Below are positions 1 to 6,124 of a stretch of DNA of 6,175 nucleotides, one piece after another. How positions within the stretch are numbered: the stretch's first letter is position 1; every line of letters begins with the position of its first letter. Source of the stretch: Betaproteobacteria bacterium (GTDB taxonomy: Bacteria > Pseudomonadota > Gammaproteobacteria > Burkholderiales > SG8-41); the NCBI GenBank assembly GCA_021732805.1, contig JAKFUJ010000431.1, positions 1-6,175 on the forward strand, in the 5' to 3' direction. The notes under the pieces are model-generated. The model searched no databases and was not told the DNA's origin. It worked only from the letters and a program-made list of their open reading frames with translations. A program made the translations under genes and the position numbers.

Positions 1-385
1 CGCGCAATTGCGCGAGCATGGCGTTGGAGCGTGCGACCTCGGCATCGCTGACACTGTCGGGGTAGGCGCAACCGCAGCCCGCCGCATCGTCCTCACCGGC
101 CAGTTCGGTTTCGACATTGCCGCGCAGCGCGTGATGGGTCAGCACGCTGTTGTTGATTTCGACAAAACCGGCCGCATCGCAGTTGAACCAGTTGAAATCG
201 CCGTTGAACACCAGCGTCACCGGCCCACGTTCGGTGGCAGCAAGTGCATGGATGGCGTGCAGCGCAGGCCGGTTGCCGTAGAGACCGCCGATCACGTACA
301 GCGTTTCGGCCTGGATTTCCGGCGTCCGGTTCAGCGATGCCAGCGCGTAGCGGTAATGCAGCGGACAACTGCGGCCGGGCTGCAT
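1..385 (-). CDS. Metallophosphoesterase-like protein, partial (C-terminus beyond left edge)
   Basis: The first 128 codons are visible, starting with ATG at 383-385. The frame stays open to the left edge, so the C-terminus is missing. After an N-terminal block (PGRSCPLHYRY, residues 3-13) comes a pattern like calcineurin-type phosphoesterases: IGGLYGN at 32-38 where GDxHGN is expected, FNGDFNWFN at 60-68 for the GD motif, and LRGNVE at 87-92 for GNH[ED]. The motif I Asp and His are thus Gly and Tyr, and the motif III His is Val; the central GD and the Asn are kept. A CGC motif follows at 104-106. The gene starts 8 bases after the symporter stop, with only a weak GAG upstream, so it is probably translationally coupled and last known in the operon. 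The frame is also open upstream, so a TTG start at 391 or 397 cannot be excluded. The family resemblance is recalled, not searched; catalytic activity is uncertain. Confidence 0.78.
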   Translation of the reverse strand, partial: MQPGRSCPLHYRYALASLNRTPEIQAETLYVIGGLYGNRPALHAIHALAATERGPVTLVFNGDFNWFNCDAAGFVEINNSVLTHHALRGNVETELAGEDDAAGCGCAYPDSVSDAEVARSNAMLAQLR

Positions 386-393
386 GCGCAAGC

Positions 394-1779
394 TCAATGT
401 GTGCCGCGCAATCGCTGCCAGGCAACCGGCAGCAGGAATCCGGCGACGCAGATCATCAACCCGTAGAGGTTGGTACCCAGCAGCAGCGCATACTTGCCGT
501 CGCCGATGGCCCACGACTGCGGAATCAGGCCGGCAGCAAACAGTACGCCGAGAGCGATGCCCGGCCAGAACGCGAGATGGAAACTCCACGGTGAATGTTT
601 GACCAGCGGCGCCAGCAGGAACACCGGCGCCAGGCCCATGACCATGGTGCCGCTGACCGTGGTGGCTTTGAGGATGTCGGTGCCGGCGATCATCGGTACG
701 TTGCCGAGGATGGCGAATGCCAGCATGGTCCACATGCCGATAACCATTGCGCGCGGTCCGGGCGTGCGACCGGCCAACATCGGCAGTTCGCGGCCGATGG
801 ACTTGGCCACCGAGGAAAAGGTTGAATCCAGCGTCGATCCTGCAGCCATGATCATGACCACGGTCATCAGCAGATAGGGGACGGCGCCGAATGCCAGCGC
901 CACCGCGCCCGGCATGTTGTCGCCGGTCGGCAGTCCTTCAAATTTGGCATGCACGCCGATCAGGCTGAACGCAAAGATGCACACAAAGCCCAGGACGCCG
1001 GCGACGATGAACGCGCGCAGCATGGTTTTTTCCCTGGTGATGAAACCGCGGTCCGTCAGTACCGGATCGTGGAACGGGTATGACACGACCTGCAGCAACG
1101 CCACCAGCAGCAGGTCAACGCCGGCATTGAGCCTGAAGTCGCCGACGTTCAGCAGCGTGCCGACGCCATGCTTGGGCAACACCAGAAACAGCACGATGCC
1201 GAGCACGATCACAAACAGCACAGCCTGGATGACATCGGTGACGATGGAACTGCGCAGGCCGCCTTTCAGGCTGTAGACCAGCGTGACGGCGGTGAACAGC
1301 AGGGCGGAAGCGATGAAGGACCATTCGCCGGCCTTGCCGTAGTAGGCGCCGACAACGGCGGTGTTGCTCCAGACTTCGTTATACAGGCGGATCAGGATCG
1401 CTGCGGTGAAGGCCAGCGCAGCGAGCTTGCCGTAACGCCCGATCAGGAACGGCACCAGCCCGGTGGCGCCGTGACGGGTGCGCAGCCAGTAGATGACAAA
1501 ACCCGCCAGCGGTATCGACAGCCAGTACGTGGCATAAGCCAGTCCGCCGACCACGCCCCAGGCTGCACCCAGGTTGGCGGCGTTGGTCACCGATTTGGCG
1601 AATATCCAGCTGATGAAAATGCTGCACATCAGCGCCCATTCGGTGGCCGGGCGGCCGGCATCATCGCTGCCGCCGAAAAAGGCGGCTTCGGTGCGCGAGC
1701 GCGGTGAAATCGCATACATCACGCCGCCGTAGAGCAACAGGAAACCCCAGAAATAAATGGCAAAGGTTGGTTCGATCAT
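394..1779 (-). CDS. Sodium:solute symporter (SSS) family permease
   Basis: This is a 461-residue, strongly hydrophobic inner-membrane protein with about 11-13 predicted membrane segments by eye, starting near residue 6. SSS-family signatures are present. YSLKGGLRSSIVTDVIQ at 169-185 matches the family's conserved GGL(R/K)xxxxTDxxQ block. GSTLDSTFSS at 314-323 lies where SSS proteins keep the Ser/Thr pair of the Na2 sodium site. By family, it should couple solute uptake to the sodium gradient. The substrate cannot be read from sequence; its place between an ArsS-type radical SAM gene and a phosphoesterase-like gene suggests a substrate or product of that pathway. The ATG at 1777-1779 gives a normal N-terminus immediately before the first membrane helix. 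Its ribosome binding site is weak (GAG about 6 bases upstream), fitting translation within an operon 42 bases after arsS. The length is slightly short for the family but intact. Confidence 0.93.
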   Translation of the reverse strand: MIEPTFAIYFWGFLLLYGGVMYAISPRSRTEAAFFGGSDDAGRPATEWALMCSIFISWIFAKSVTNAANLGAAWGVVGGLAYATYWLSIPLAGFVIYWLRTRHGATGLVPFLIGRYGKLAALAFTAAILIRLYNEVWSNTAVVGAYYGKAGEWSFIASALLFTAVTLVYSLKGGLRSSIVTDVIQAVLFVIVLGIVLFLVLPKHGVGTLLNVGDFRLNAGVDLLLVALLQVVSYPFHDPVLTDRGFITREKTMLRAFIVAGVLGFVCIFAFSLIGVHAKFEGLPTGDNMPGAVALAFGAVPYLLMTVVMIMAAGSTLDSTFSSVAKSIGRELPMLAGRTPGPRAMVIGMWTMLAFAILGNVPMIAGTDILKATTVSGTMVMGLAPVFLLAPLVKHSPWSFHLAFWPGIALGVLFAAGLIPQSWAIGDGKYALLLGTNLYGLMICVAGFLLPVAWQRLRGTH

Positions 1780-1821
1780 GACTATCTCGGGTGTGGTGAT
1801 TAAAAGGGCAATCGCAAGAGG

Positions 1822-2787
1822 TCAATCGACCAGCGCGCCGCCGCAACTGGAACCCTGGCCGGCGGTGCAGCCGTAACAGTGGTCCTTGACGACGATGGGG
1901 TTGTGCTCGATGTCGGCGCCGATCAGGTCGCGCAGATGCGGACGCCGGCGGTTTTTCCAGGCCAGCGGCAGTTCGAGCATCTGGTTGAAATCACAGTCGT
2001 AGACATGACCCTGCCAGTCCACCGACAGCAGCGAGCGGCACATCACCGATTCGAGATTGGCGGTTTGGTAGGCGTTTTTGAGCAGATTCATGTACGGTTC
2101 GAACTGCCCTTTCGAAATCAGCGTGCTGCCGAAGCGCTGGATCGGCATGTTGGTGATCACATACAGCTCGTTGAACACGATGCCGTAGCTGTCGCGCAGG
2201 CGCTCCTGGTAATCCCGTTGCAGTTGTTGCTGCTCCGGCGGCAGTACGGGTCCCTGCGGGTTGTAGACCAGATTCAGTTTCAGCGCCGATCCGGGCTGGC
2301 CGTAACCGAGGCTGTTCAGCAATTGCAGCGCACGGATGCTGGTGCCGAACACACCCTTGCCGCGCTGGCGGTCGACGTTGTCTTCGAGGTAGCAGGGCAG
2401 CGAAGCGGTGATTTCAACTTCGCTGTCGGCGAGGAATTGCGCGAGCGTTTCCTGTCCGGGCTCGAACAGGATGGTCAGGTTGCAGCGGTCGATGACACGC
2501 ACGCCGAGATTGCGCGCGGCAGTGACCAGATTGCGGAAATGCGGATTCAGTTCCGGTGCGCCGCCGGTGACGTCCAGTGTTTTGATTCCGGCGGATTGCA
2601 GACAGGCAATGACTTCAAGGATGGTTTCCTGCGACATCAGCTCGGTGCGGGTCGGGCCGGCGTTGACGTGGCAGTGCAGGCAGCTCTGGTTGCACTTGTA
2701 GCCGAGATTGACCTGCAGCGTTTCGGTGCGGCGGCGGCGAATTGCCGGGAAATCACTGGCTTCCATCAGGGGCAGGGTGGCGTGCAT
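1822..2787 (-). CDS. arsS: Radical SAM / Cys-rich protein, ArsS family
   Basis: This 321-residue enzyme has the radical SAM cluster motif CNQSCLHC at residues 32-39 (C32, C36, C39), preceded by ETLQVNLGYK, and a GGAPE motif at 75-79 in the SAM-binding position. The C-terminal half carries further cysteines at 250, 265, 304, 307 and 315. The last three lie in HCYGCTAGQGSSCGG (303-317), a signature of the radical SAM/Cys-rich family that includes ArsS and probably a site for auxiliary iron-sulfur clusters. Characterised ArsS transfers the 5'-deoxyadenosyl group of SAM to dimethylarsenite on the way to arsenosugars. Some relatives are selenoproteins; here every Cys is encoded by an ordinary Cys codon. 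The ATG at 2785-2787 is preferred over an in-frame ATG at 2824-2826 because GGAG lies 6 bases upstream of it and homologues begin shortly before the ETLQVN block. It appears to be the first gene of its operon. The family call is firm; the arsenosugar role is inferred, since no arsM is visible. Confidence 0.9.
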   Translation of the reverse strand: MHATLPLMEASDFPAIRRRRTETLQVNLGYKCNQSCLHCHVNAGPTRTELMSQETILEVIACLQSAGIKTLDVTGGAPELNPHFRNLVTAARNLGVRVIDRCNLTILFEPGQETLAQFLADSEVEITASLPCYLEDNVDRQRGKGVFGTSIRALQLLNSLGYGQPGSALKLNLVYNPQGPVLPPEQQQLQRDYQERLRDSYGIVFNELYVITNMPIQRFGSTLISKGQFEPYMNLLKNAYQTANLESVMCRSLLSVDWQGHVYDCDFNQMLELPLAWKNRRRPHLRDLIGADIEHNPIVVKDHCYGCTAGQGSSCGGALVD

Positions 2788-2793
2788 CAATCG

Positions 2794-2797
2794 CTCC
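2794..2797 (-). promoter_or_regulatory. Ribosome binding site of arsS-like gene
   Basis: On the minus strand this reads GGAG, with a 6-base spacer to the ATG at 2785-2787. It selects that start over the in-frame ATG 39 bases further upstream. Confidence 0.7.
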
Positions 2798-2878
2798 AGA
2801 GACCGCTTTGGCCAAAAACAAAACAATTAGTCAGGACTACCGGGGAATCCTTACGGATCACCCAAGTTACAGCAAACA

Positions 2879-2895
2879 GGGCGTCACAGGGGCGT
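2879..2895. repeat. Short direct repeat at helical spacing
   Basis: GGGCGT occurs at 2879-2884 and again at 2890-2895, 11 bases apart, so both copies face the same side of the helix. A related CGGGTCACC follows at 2900-2908. This could be a regulator site, but six-base repeats in GC-rich DNA are often chance. Confidence 0.25.
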
Positions 2896-2962
2896 TATTC
2901 CGGGTCACCAGTCGATGCGGGTTGCAGTCGATGATGTTATCGTTCCTGTGCGAGTTTTTAAT

Positions 2963-2972
2963 CGAAGCTTCG
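2963..2972. promoter_or_regulatory. Perfect 10-bp palindrome, possible operator
   Basis: CGAAGCTTCG is self-complementary and sits about 100 bases upstream of the DUF302 start and 175 bases from the arsS start, just after a T-rich stretch (2955-2962). The symmetry would suit a dimeric regulator. No known operator consensus was recognised. Confidence 0.3.
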
Positions 2973-3061
2973 TAGTTATGCAAGGTGGTTTCCGCATCAA
3001 GGCGTAAACCCTTTAATTGCGCCCGCCTGCCGGTCGTCGTCATCCGTTGCAACCGTTTATC

Positions 3062-3067
3062 AAGGAG
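3062..3067 (+). promoter_or_regulatory. Ribosome binding site of DUF302 gene
   Basis: AAGGAG lies 5 bases before the ATG at 3073, a near-ideal Shine-Dalgarno site that fixes the start. Confidence 0.8.
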
Positions 3068-3072
3068 AAAAC

Positions 3073-3522
3073 ATGAATAACCTGCGTACAATTGCTGTTT
3101 CCATGATTGTAATTTTTTGTTCGCCGGCATGGGCCGCTGACGGCCTGGTCACTCTTAAGAGCGCGCACAGTGTCAAGGACACGATCGACCGTTTTGAGTC
3201 GACGGCCAAGGCCCGCGGCCTCAATATATTTCTGCGTGTCGATCACGCCGCCGGGGCGAAGAAAGTCGGCAAGGACTTGCGTCCTACCGAACTGCTGGTA
3301 TTCGGCAATCCGCAGGGTGGTACGCCATTGATGGAATGCGCGCAATCCGCCGGCATCGATCTGCCGCTGAAGGCGCTGGCCTGGCAAGATGCATCGGGTC
3401 AGGTCTGGCTGGGTTACAACGATCCGCAGTACCTCGCGGCGCGGCATGCCGCCGGCAACTGTCCGGTGGTGGCGAATCTGACCAAAGCGCTCGCGGGTAT
3501 CGCTCAGGAAGCAGTGAAGTAG
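3073..3522 (+). CDS. Exported DUF302 domain protein
   Basis: This 149-residue protein starts with a signal peptide: Arg5, a hydrophobic core at 6-17, and likely cleavage after AWA at 19-21. The rest is one DUF302 domain (about 24-125) with the family's typical blocks: GLVTLKSAHSVKDTIDR at 24-40, VDHAAGAKKVG at 56-66, LRPTELLVFGNPQGGTPLM at 69-87, IDLPLKALAWQD at 95-106 and VWLGYNDPQYLAARH at 111-125. DUF302 is a small alpha/beta domain of unknown biochemical role, here periplasmic. Two mature cysteines, C89 and C130, could form a disulfide in the periplasm (inference). The start is fixed by the AAGGAG site. The gene heads a plus-strand pair with the DUF3179 gene 10 bases downstream. Confidence 0.9.
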   Translation: MNNLRTIAVSMIVIFCSPAWAADGLVTLKSAHSVKDTIDRFESTAKARGLNIFLRVDHAAGAKKVGKDLRPTELLVFGNPQGGTPLMECAQSAGIDLPLKALAWQDASGQVWLGYNDPQYLAARHAAGNCPVVANLTKALAGIAQEAVK

Positions 3523-3532
3523 CAGGGCTGCC

Positions 3533-4966
3533 ATGAATATCCACCCCGGGTCGCGCCTGTTTCCTGCCGCACGTGCCATGGGCCGTTGCGGTTTTTTCAG
3601 CATTGCGTTGATCGCTGCTTGCCTGTCGGCGTCACCGGTGATTGCGCAGACTGTCGCCAAGCCGGCTGCCGTACCGCGTCCGGCGCTGGTGCCGCTGACC
3701 GTTTTTTTCGAGCTTGCGGGAGAGGATGAGACCAAGGCGCTCGCGGCACTGAAGCGGATTGGTGACCAATGGCGCGACGAGTATGCCGCGATGCTGCTCG
3801 AAATCAGCGGTTTTCTGCCCAGTCGCCGCGTGCAGTCGGGTGTCATCGCACTGCTCGAAAAAACGACCGGCCAGTCTTTCGGCGGCGATATCAACCGCTG
3901 GTATGAGTGGGTGTGGTCGAAACAGCGCGGCGCGCATCCCGATTACGCGGAATTCAAGGCTGCGCTCTACGAGCAACTGGACCCGCGTTTTCGCGAGTAT
4001 TTCCGCAACAAACCGCAAACCATCATTCGTCTTGACGAGATTCGCTGGGGCGGCGTGCGGCGCGACGGCATTCCGCCGCTGGTCAACCCGAAAATGATTG
4101 CGGCACGCGAGGCCACCTGGCTGGCGGATGACAGCATCGTGTTCGGTGTCGCCATCGACGGCGATGTGCGGGCGTATCCCAAGCGCATCATGGCCTGGCA
4201 TGAGATGTTCAGGGACACCATCGCCGGGCGCAAGCTGAACGGCGTGTACTGCACGCTGTGCGGTTCGATGATTCTCTACGATGTCACCATCAACGGCGTC
4301 CACTACGAACTGGGCACCAGCGGCTTTCTGTATCGCTCGAACAAGCTGATGTACGACCATGCCACCCAATCGATGTGGTCGACCCTGACCGGTACGCCGG
4401 TGGTGGGTACGCTGGTCGGCAAGGGCATTGAACTGAAGCCGCTCTACATCGTCACCACCACCTGGAAGGAGTGGCGCAAACGCCACCCGGCGACACTGGT
4501 GCTGTCGCTGGACACCGGGCATCAGCGCGATTATGGCGAGGGTGTTGCCTACCGCAATTACTTCGCCACCGATCAACTGATGTTCAATGTGCCCAAACTC
4601 GACACCCGTCTCGCCAACAAGGCCGAAGTGCTGGCGCTGCGGTTTTCCGATGCGCCGGCAGAACAGTTGGCGATCGCCGCGGATTTTCTGTCGGCCAACC
4701 GTGTTTACCATGATCGCATCGGGCGCAATGAGTTCGTGGTGCTGACCGACGGCAGCGGCGCCAACCGGGTGTACGAATCGCGAAAAAAGGTTTTCGCAAG
4801 CTGGGACGGCGAGTACTCCCTGCGTGATCGCGAAGGGAATATGTGGAAGGTTGATGAAGACCGGCTGACCGGGCCGCGCGGGGAAATCCACAAACGGTTG
4901 TCGGCGCACCGCGCATTCTGGTTTGGCTGGTATGCGGCCTATCCGGGTACGCGGCTGGTGAAATAA
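3533..4966 (+). CDS. Exported DUF3179 domain protein
   Basis: This 477-residue protein has an N-terminal export signal. After a basic n-region the hydrophobic core spans about 20-37, with possible signal peptidase I cleavage after VIA (36-38). IAAC at 27-30 also fits a lipobox, so a lipoprotein is possible. The N-terminal third (about 50-165) has no recognised domain. DUF3179 follows, with its hallmark blocks: GIPPLVNPK at 179-187, RAYPKRIMAWHE ending at residue 224, YCTLCGSMILYD around 239-250, then the conserved GTSGFLYRSN, MYD and SMWS segments. The CTLC motif (C240, C243) suggests metal binding or redox chemistry, but the family has no established reaction. The start at 3533 follows a modest CAGGG; ATG at 3578 is an alternative that would keep the signal. 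It is probably translated from the same message as the DUF302 gene. No terminator is evident after the TAA. Confidence 0.9.
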   Translation: MNIHPGSRLFPAARAMGRCGFFSIALIAACLSASPVIAQTVAKPAAVPRPALVPLTVFFELAGEDETKALAALKRIGDQWRDEYAAMLLEISGFLPSRRVQSGVIALLEKTTGQSFGGDINRWYEWVWSKQRGAHPDYAEFKAALYEQLDPRFREYFRNKPQTIIRLDEIRWGGVRRDGIPPLVNPKMIAAREATWLADDSIVFGVAIDGDVRAYPKRIMAWHEMFRDTIAGRKLNGVYCTLCGSMILYDVTINGVHYELGTSGFLYRSNKLMYDHATQSMWSTLTGTPVVGTLVGKGIELKPLYIVTTTWKEWRKRHPATLVLSLDTGHQRDYGEGVAYRNYFATDQLMFNVPKLDTRLANKAEVLALRFSDAPAEQLAIAADFLSANRVYHDRIGRNEFVVLTDGSGANRVYESRKKVFASWDGEYSLRDREGNMWKVDEDRLTGPRGEIHKRLSAHRAFWFGWYAAYPGTRLVK

Positions 4967-5018
4967 CCGGTACTGTCCGATATTGCGTGGTCTTGTCGCG
5001 CTGTATGGAGATATGATG

Positions 5019-5046
5019 TTGTTGAGGTTGGTGCTGTACCTATAAA
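5019..5046 (+). promoter_or_regulatory. Probable sigma-70 promoter of the Bug receptor gene
   Basis: TTGTTG at 5019-5024 and TATAAA at 5041-5046 are separated by 16 bases. Transcription would begin near 5053, giving a leader of about 18 bases that includes the ribosome binding site. This implies the receptor gene is transcribed separately from the DUF302/DUF3179 pair. Confidence 0.5.
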
Positions 5047-5059
5047 TACATCAATTTCC

Positions 5060-5064
5060 GGAGG
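5060..5064 (+). promoter_or_regulatory. Ribosome binding site of Bug receptor gene
   Basis: GGAGG lies 6 bases before the ATG at 5071, a strong Shine-Dalgarno site that fixes the start. Confidence 0.8.
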
Positions 5065-5070
5065 GGCGTC

Positions 5071-6054
5071 ATGAAGCACTGGATGATCTTGGGTGTGGCG
5101 GCATGGACCGCCTTTGGCACAGGGGCATCCCTTGCGCAAACGGAACGTGCTTTTCCGGAAAAGACCGTGCGCATCATCGTGCCGTGGGCTGCCGGCGGCA
5201 ATATTGACGTATTGACCCGGTTGAATGCGCAGCAGCTCACCGCGATGTGGGGGCAGCAGGTTGTGGTGGACAATCGCGGCGGCGCCAATGGCATGATCGG
5301 CTCCGAGATGGTGGTTCGCGCGGCGCCCGATGGTTACACGTTGCTGGTGGACGGACTGCAGACCCATGTCATCAATCCGCATGTTTTCAACAAGATGGCT
5401 TACGAAACGCAGCGTGATCTCGCGCAGATCACGCTGCTCGGCGCGGTTCAGCACATACTGGTCGCGCATCCTTCACTGCCGGTCAGGACGACACGGGATC
5501 TGACCGCGCTGGCCAAGGCCCGGCCCGGTGAAATCGCCTATGCCACTTTCGGTACCGGCAGCATGCCGCACATGGCCGGCGAGTTGTTCCAGCAGATGAC
5601 CGGCACCAGGCTGCTGCATGTGCCGTACAAAGGCGGCGGACCGGCGCTGATCGGGTTGCTGTCCGGCGAAACCTCAATCTATTGGCCCGGCATCGCAATC
5701 GCAATGCCGCACATCAAAACCGGAAAACTGCGTGCGCTGGGTGTGGCGAGCAAGGCCAGGGCTGAAGAATTGCCCGATCTGCCGACGCTGGCCGAGCAGT
5801 TAAAGGCGCCCGATTACGAAGTGACCAGCATTTTTTCTTTCATGGCGCCTGTGAATACGCCGAAAGCGGTGATCAACAAGGTTCAGGCCGGCGTCACCCA
5901 GGTGCTGTCGTTGCCGGAGGTACGCAAGACCTACGCAACACTGGGGGCCGCGTTGCCGCAACCCTTGTCGCCGGAGGAAACCGCAGCCCTGCTGCGCGCG
6001 GAGTCGGCGCGCTGGGGGCGGGTGGTCAAGGCAGCCGATATCAAGCGTAACTAG
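5071..6054 (+). CDS. Bug-family (TctC-type) tripartite tricarboxylate transporter substrate-binding protein
   Basis: This 327-residue periplasmic receptor has a signal peptide ending at about residue 22 (SLA, cleavage before Gln23). The mature protein begins with the family's FPEKTVRIIVPWAAGGNID segment (27-45). The GGNxD loop and the later DNRGGANGMIGSE segment are the two ligand-contacting loops of Bug proteins. APDGYTLL, ATFGTGSMPHMAGELF and LHVPYKGGGPAL also match family landmarks. Bug receptors bind small carboxylates or related solutes with high affinity, typically for TctAB-type transporters or for sensing. The ligand cannot be read here. No tctA or tctB gene lies in the window, which is common because Burkholderiales carry many orphan receptors. 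The length is typical and the reading frame intact. The gene has its own promoter and a strong ribosome binding site. Confidence 0.95.
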   Translation: MKHWMILGVAAWTAFGTGASLAQTERAFPEKTVRIIVPWAAGGNIDVLTRLNAQQLTAMWGQQVVVDNRGGANGMIGSEMVVRAAPDGYTLLVDGLQTHVINPHVFNKMAYETQRDLAQITLLGAVQHILVAHPSLPVRTTRDLTALAKARPGEIAYATFGTGSMPHMAGELFQQMTGTRLLHVPYKGGGPALIGLLSGETSIYWPGIAIAMPHIKTGKLRALGVASKARAEELPDLPTLAEQLKAPDYEVTSIFSFMAPVNTPKAVINKVQAGVTQVLSLPEVRKTYATLGAALPQPLSPEETAALLRAESARWGRVVKAADIKRN

Positions 6055-6124
6055 TATATTAACACATAAATAACGATATATATTTTATACTGCCGCATAT
6101 CCACTTCAAGATGAGGAGTTGGTC
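6055..6124 (+). other. AT-rich gap between Bug receptor and next gene
   Basis: Bases 6055-6091 are strikingly AT-rich against the GC-rich surroundings. TATACT at 6086-6091 is a good -10 hexamer, but no -35 lies at proper spacing (TTAACA at 6059-6064 is 21 bases away). AGTATA at 6053-6058 is the inverse of TATACT, but such matches are cheap in AT-rich DNA. GAGGAG at 6113-6118 is a strong ribosome binding site 6 bases before the ATG at 6125. There is no clear rho-independent terminator. Confidence 0.5.

Larger units (their letters stand above)
2788..3072. other. Divergent intergenic region between arsS-like and DUF302 genes
   Basis: This 285-base spacer must hold the control signals of both outward-facing units. 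No convincing sigma-70 promoter is seen for either. The best minus-strand candidate is TTGCTG at 2870-2875, 16 bases before TAAGGA at 2848-2853, which is a poor -10. The region holds a perfect 10-bp palindrome (2963-2972), a short inverted repeat ATCC-TTAC-GGAT (2847-2858), and GGGCGT repeated at an 11-base period (2879-2884 and 2890-2895). No gene is supported inside it. Confidence 0.6.

Noticed and set aside
93..425. Minus-strand 110-codon frame at the left end
   Set aside because: A different frame (start at 385) gives a protein with phosphoesterase-like motifs that stays open to the window edge; this one is Arg/Ala-rich without motifs.
2824..2826. Upstream ATG as the arsS-like start
   Set aside because: It adds 13 residues without a good ribosome binding site, while the ATG at 2785-2787 has GGAG at ideal spacing.
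1879..2934. Long plus-strand open frame (351 codons) opposite the arsS-like gene
   Set aside because: It is antisense to a clear radical SAM gene, shows no recognisable domain, and such open frames are common opposite GC-rich genes.
3040..3894. Minus-strand open frame of 284 codons across the DUF302/DUF3179 junction
   Set aside because: It overlaps two well-supported genes and their ribosome binding sites, and has no family resemblance.
3632..4909. Long minus-strand open frame (425 codons) opposite the DUF3179 gene
   Set aside because: The composition is rich in His, Arg and Gln with no domain, and the opposite strand matches DUF3179 throughout.
4950..4980. Possible hairpin terminator around the DUF3179 stop (CTGGT/ACCGG)
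   Set aside because: The stem is only five pairs with a wobble and has no following T-run.
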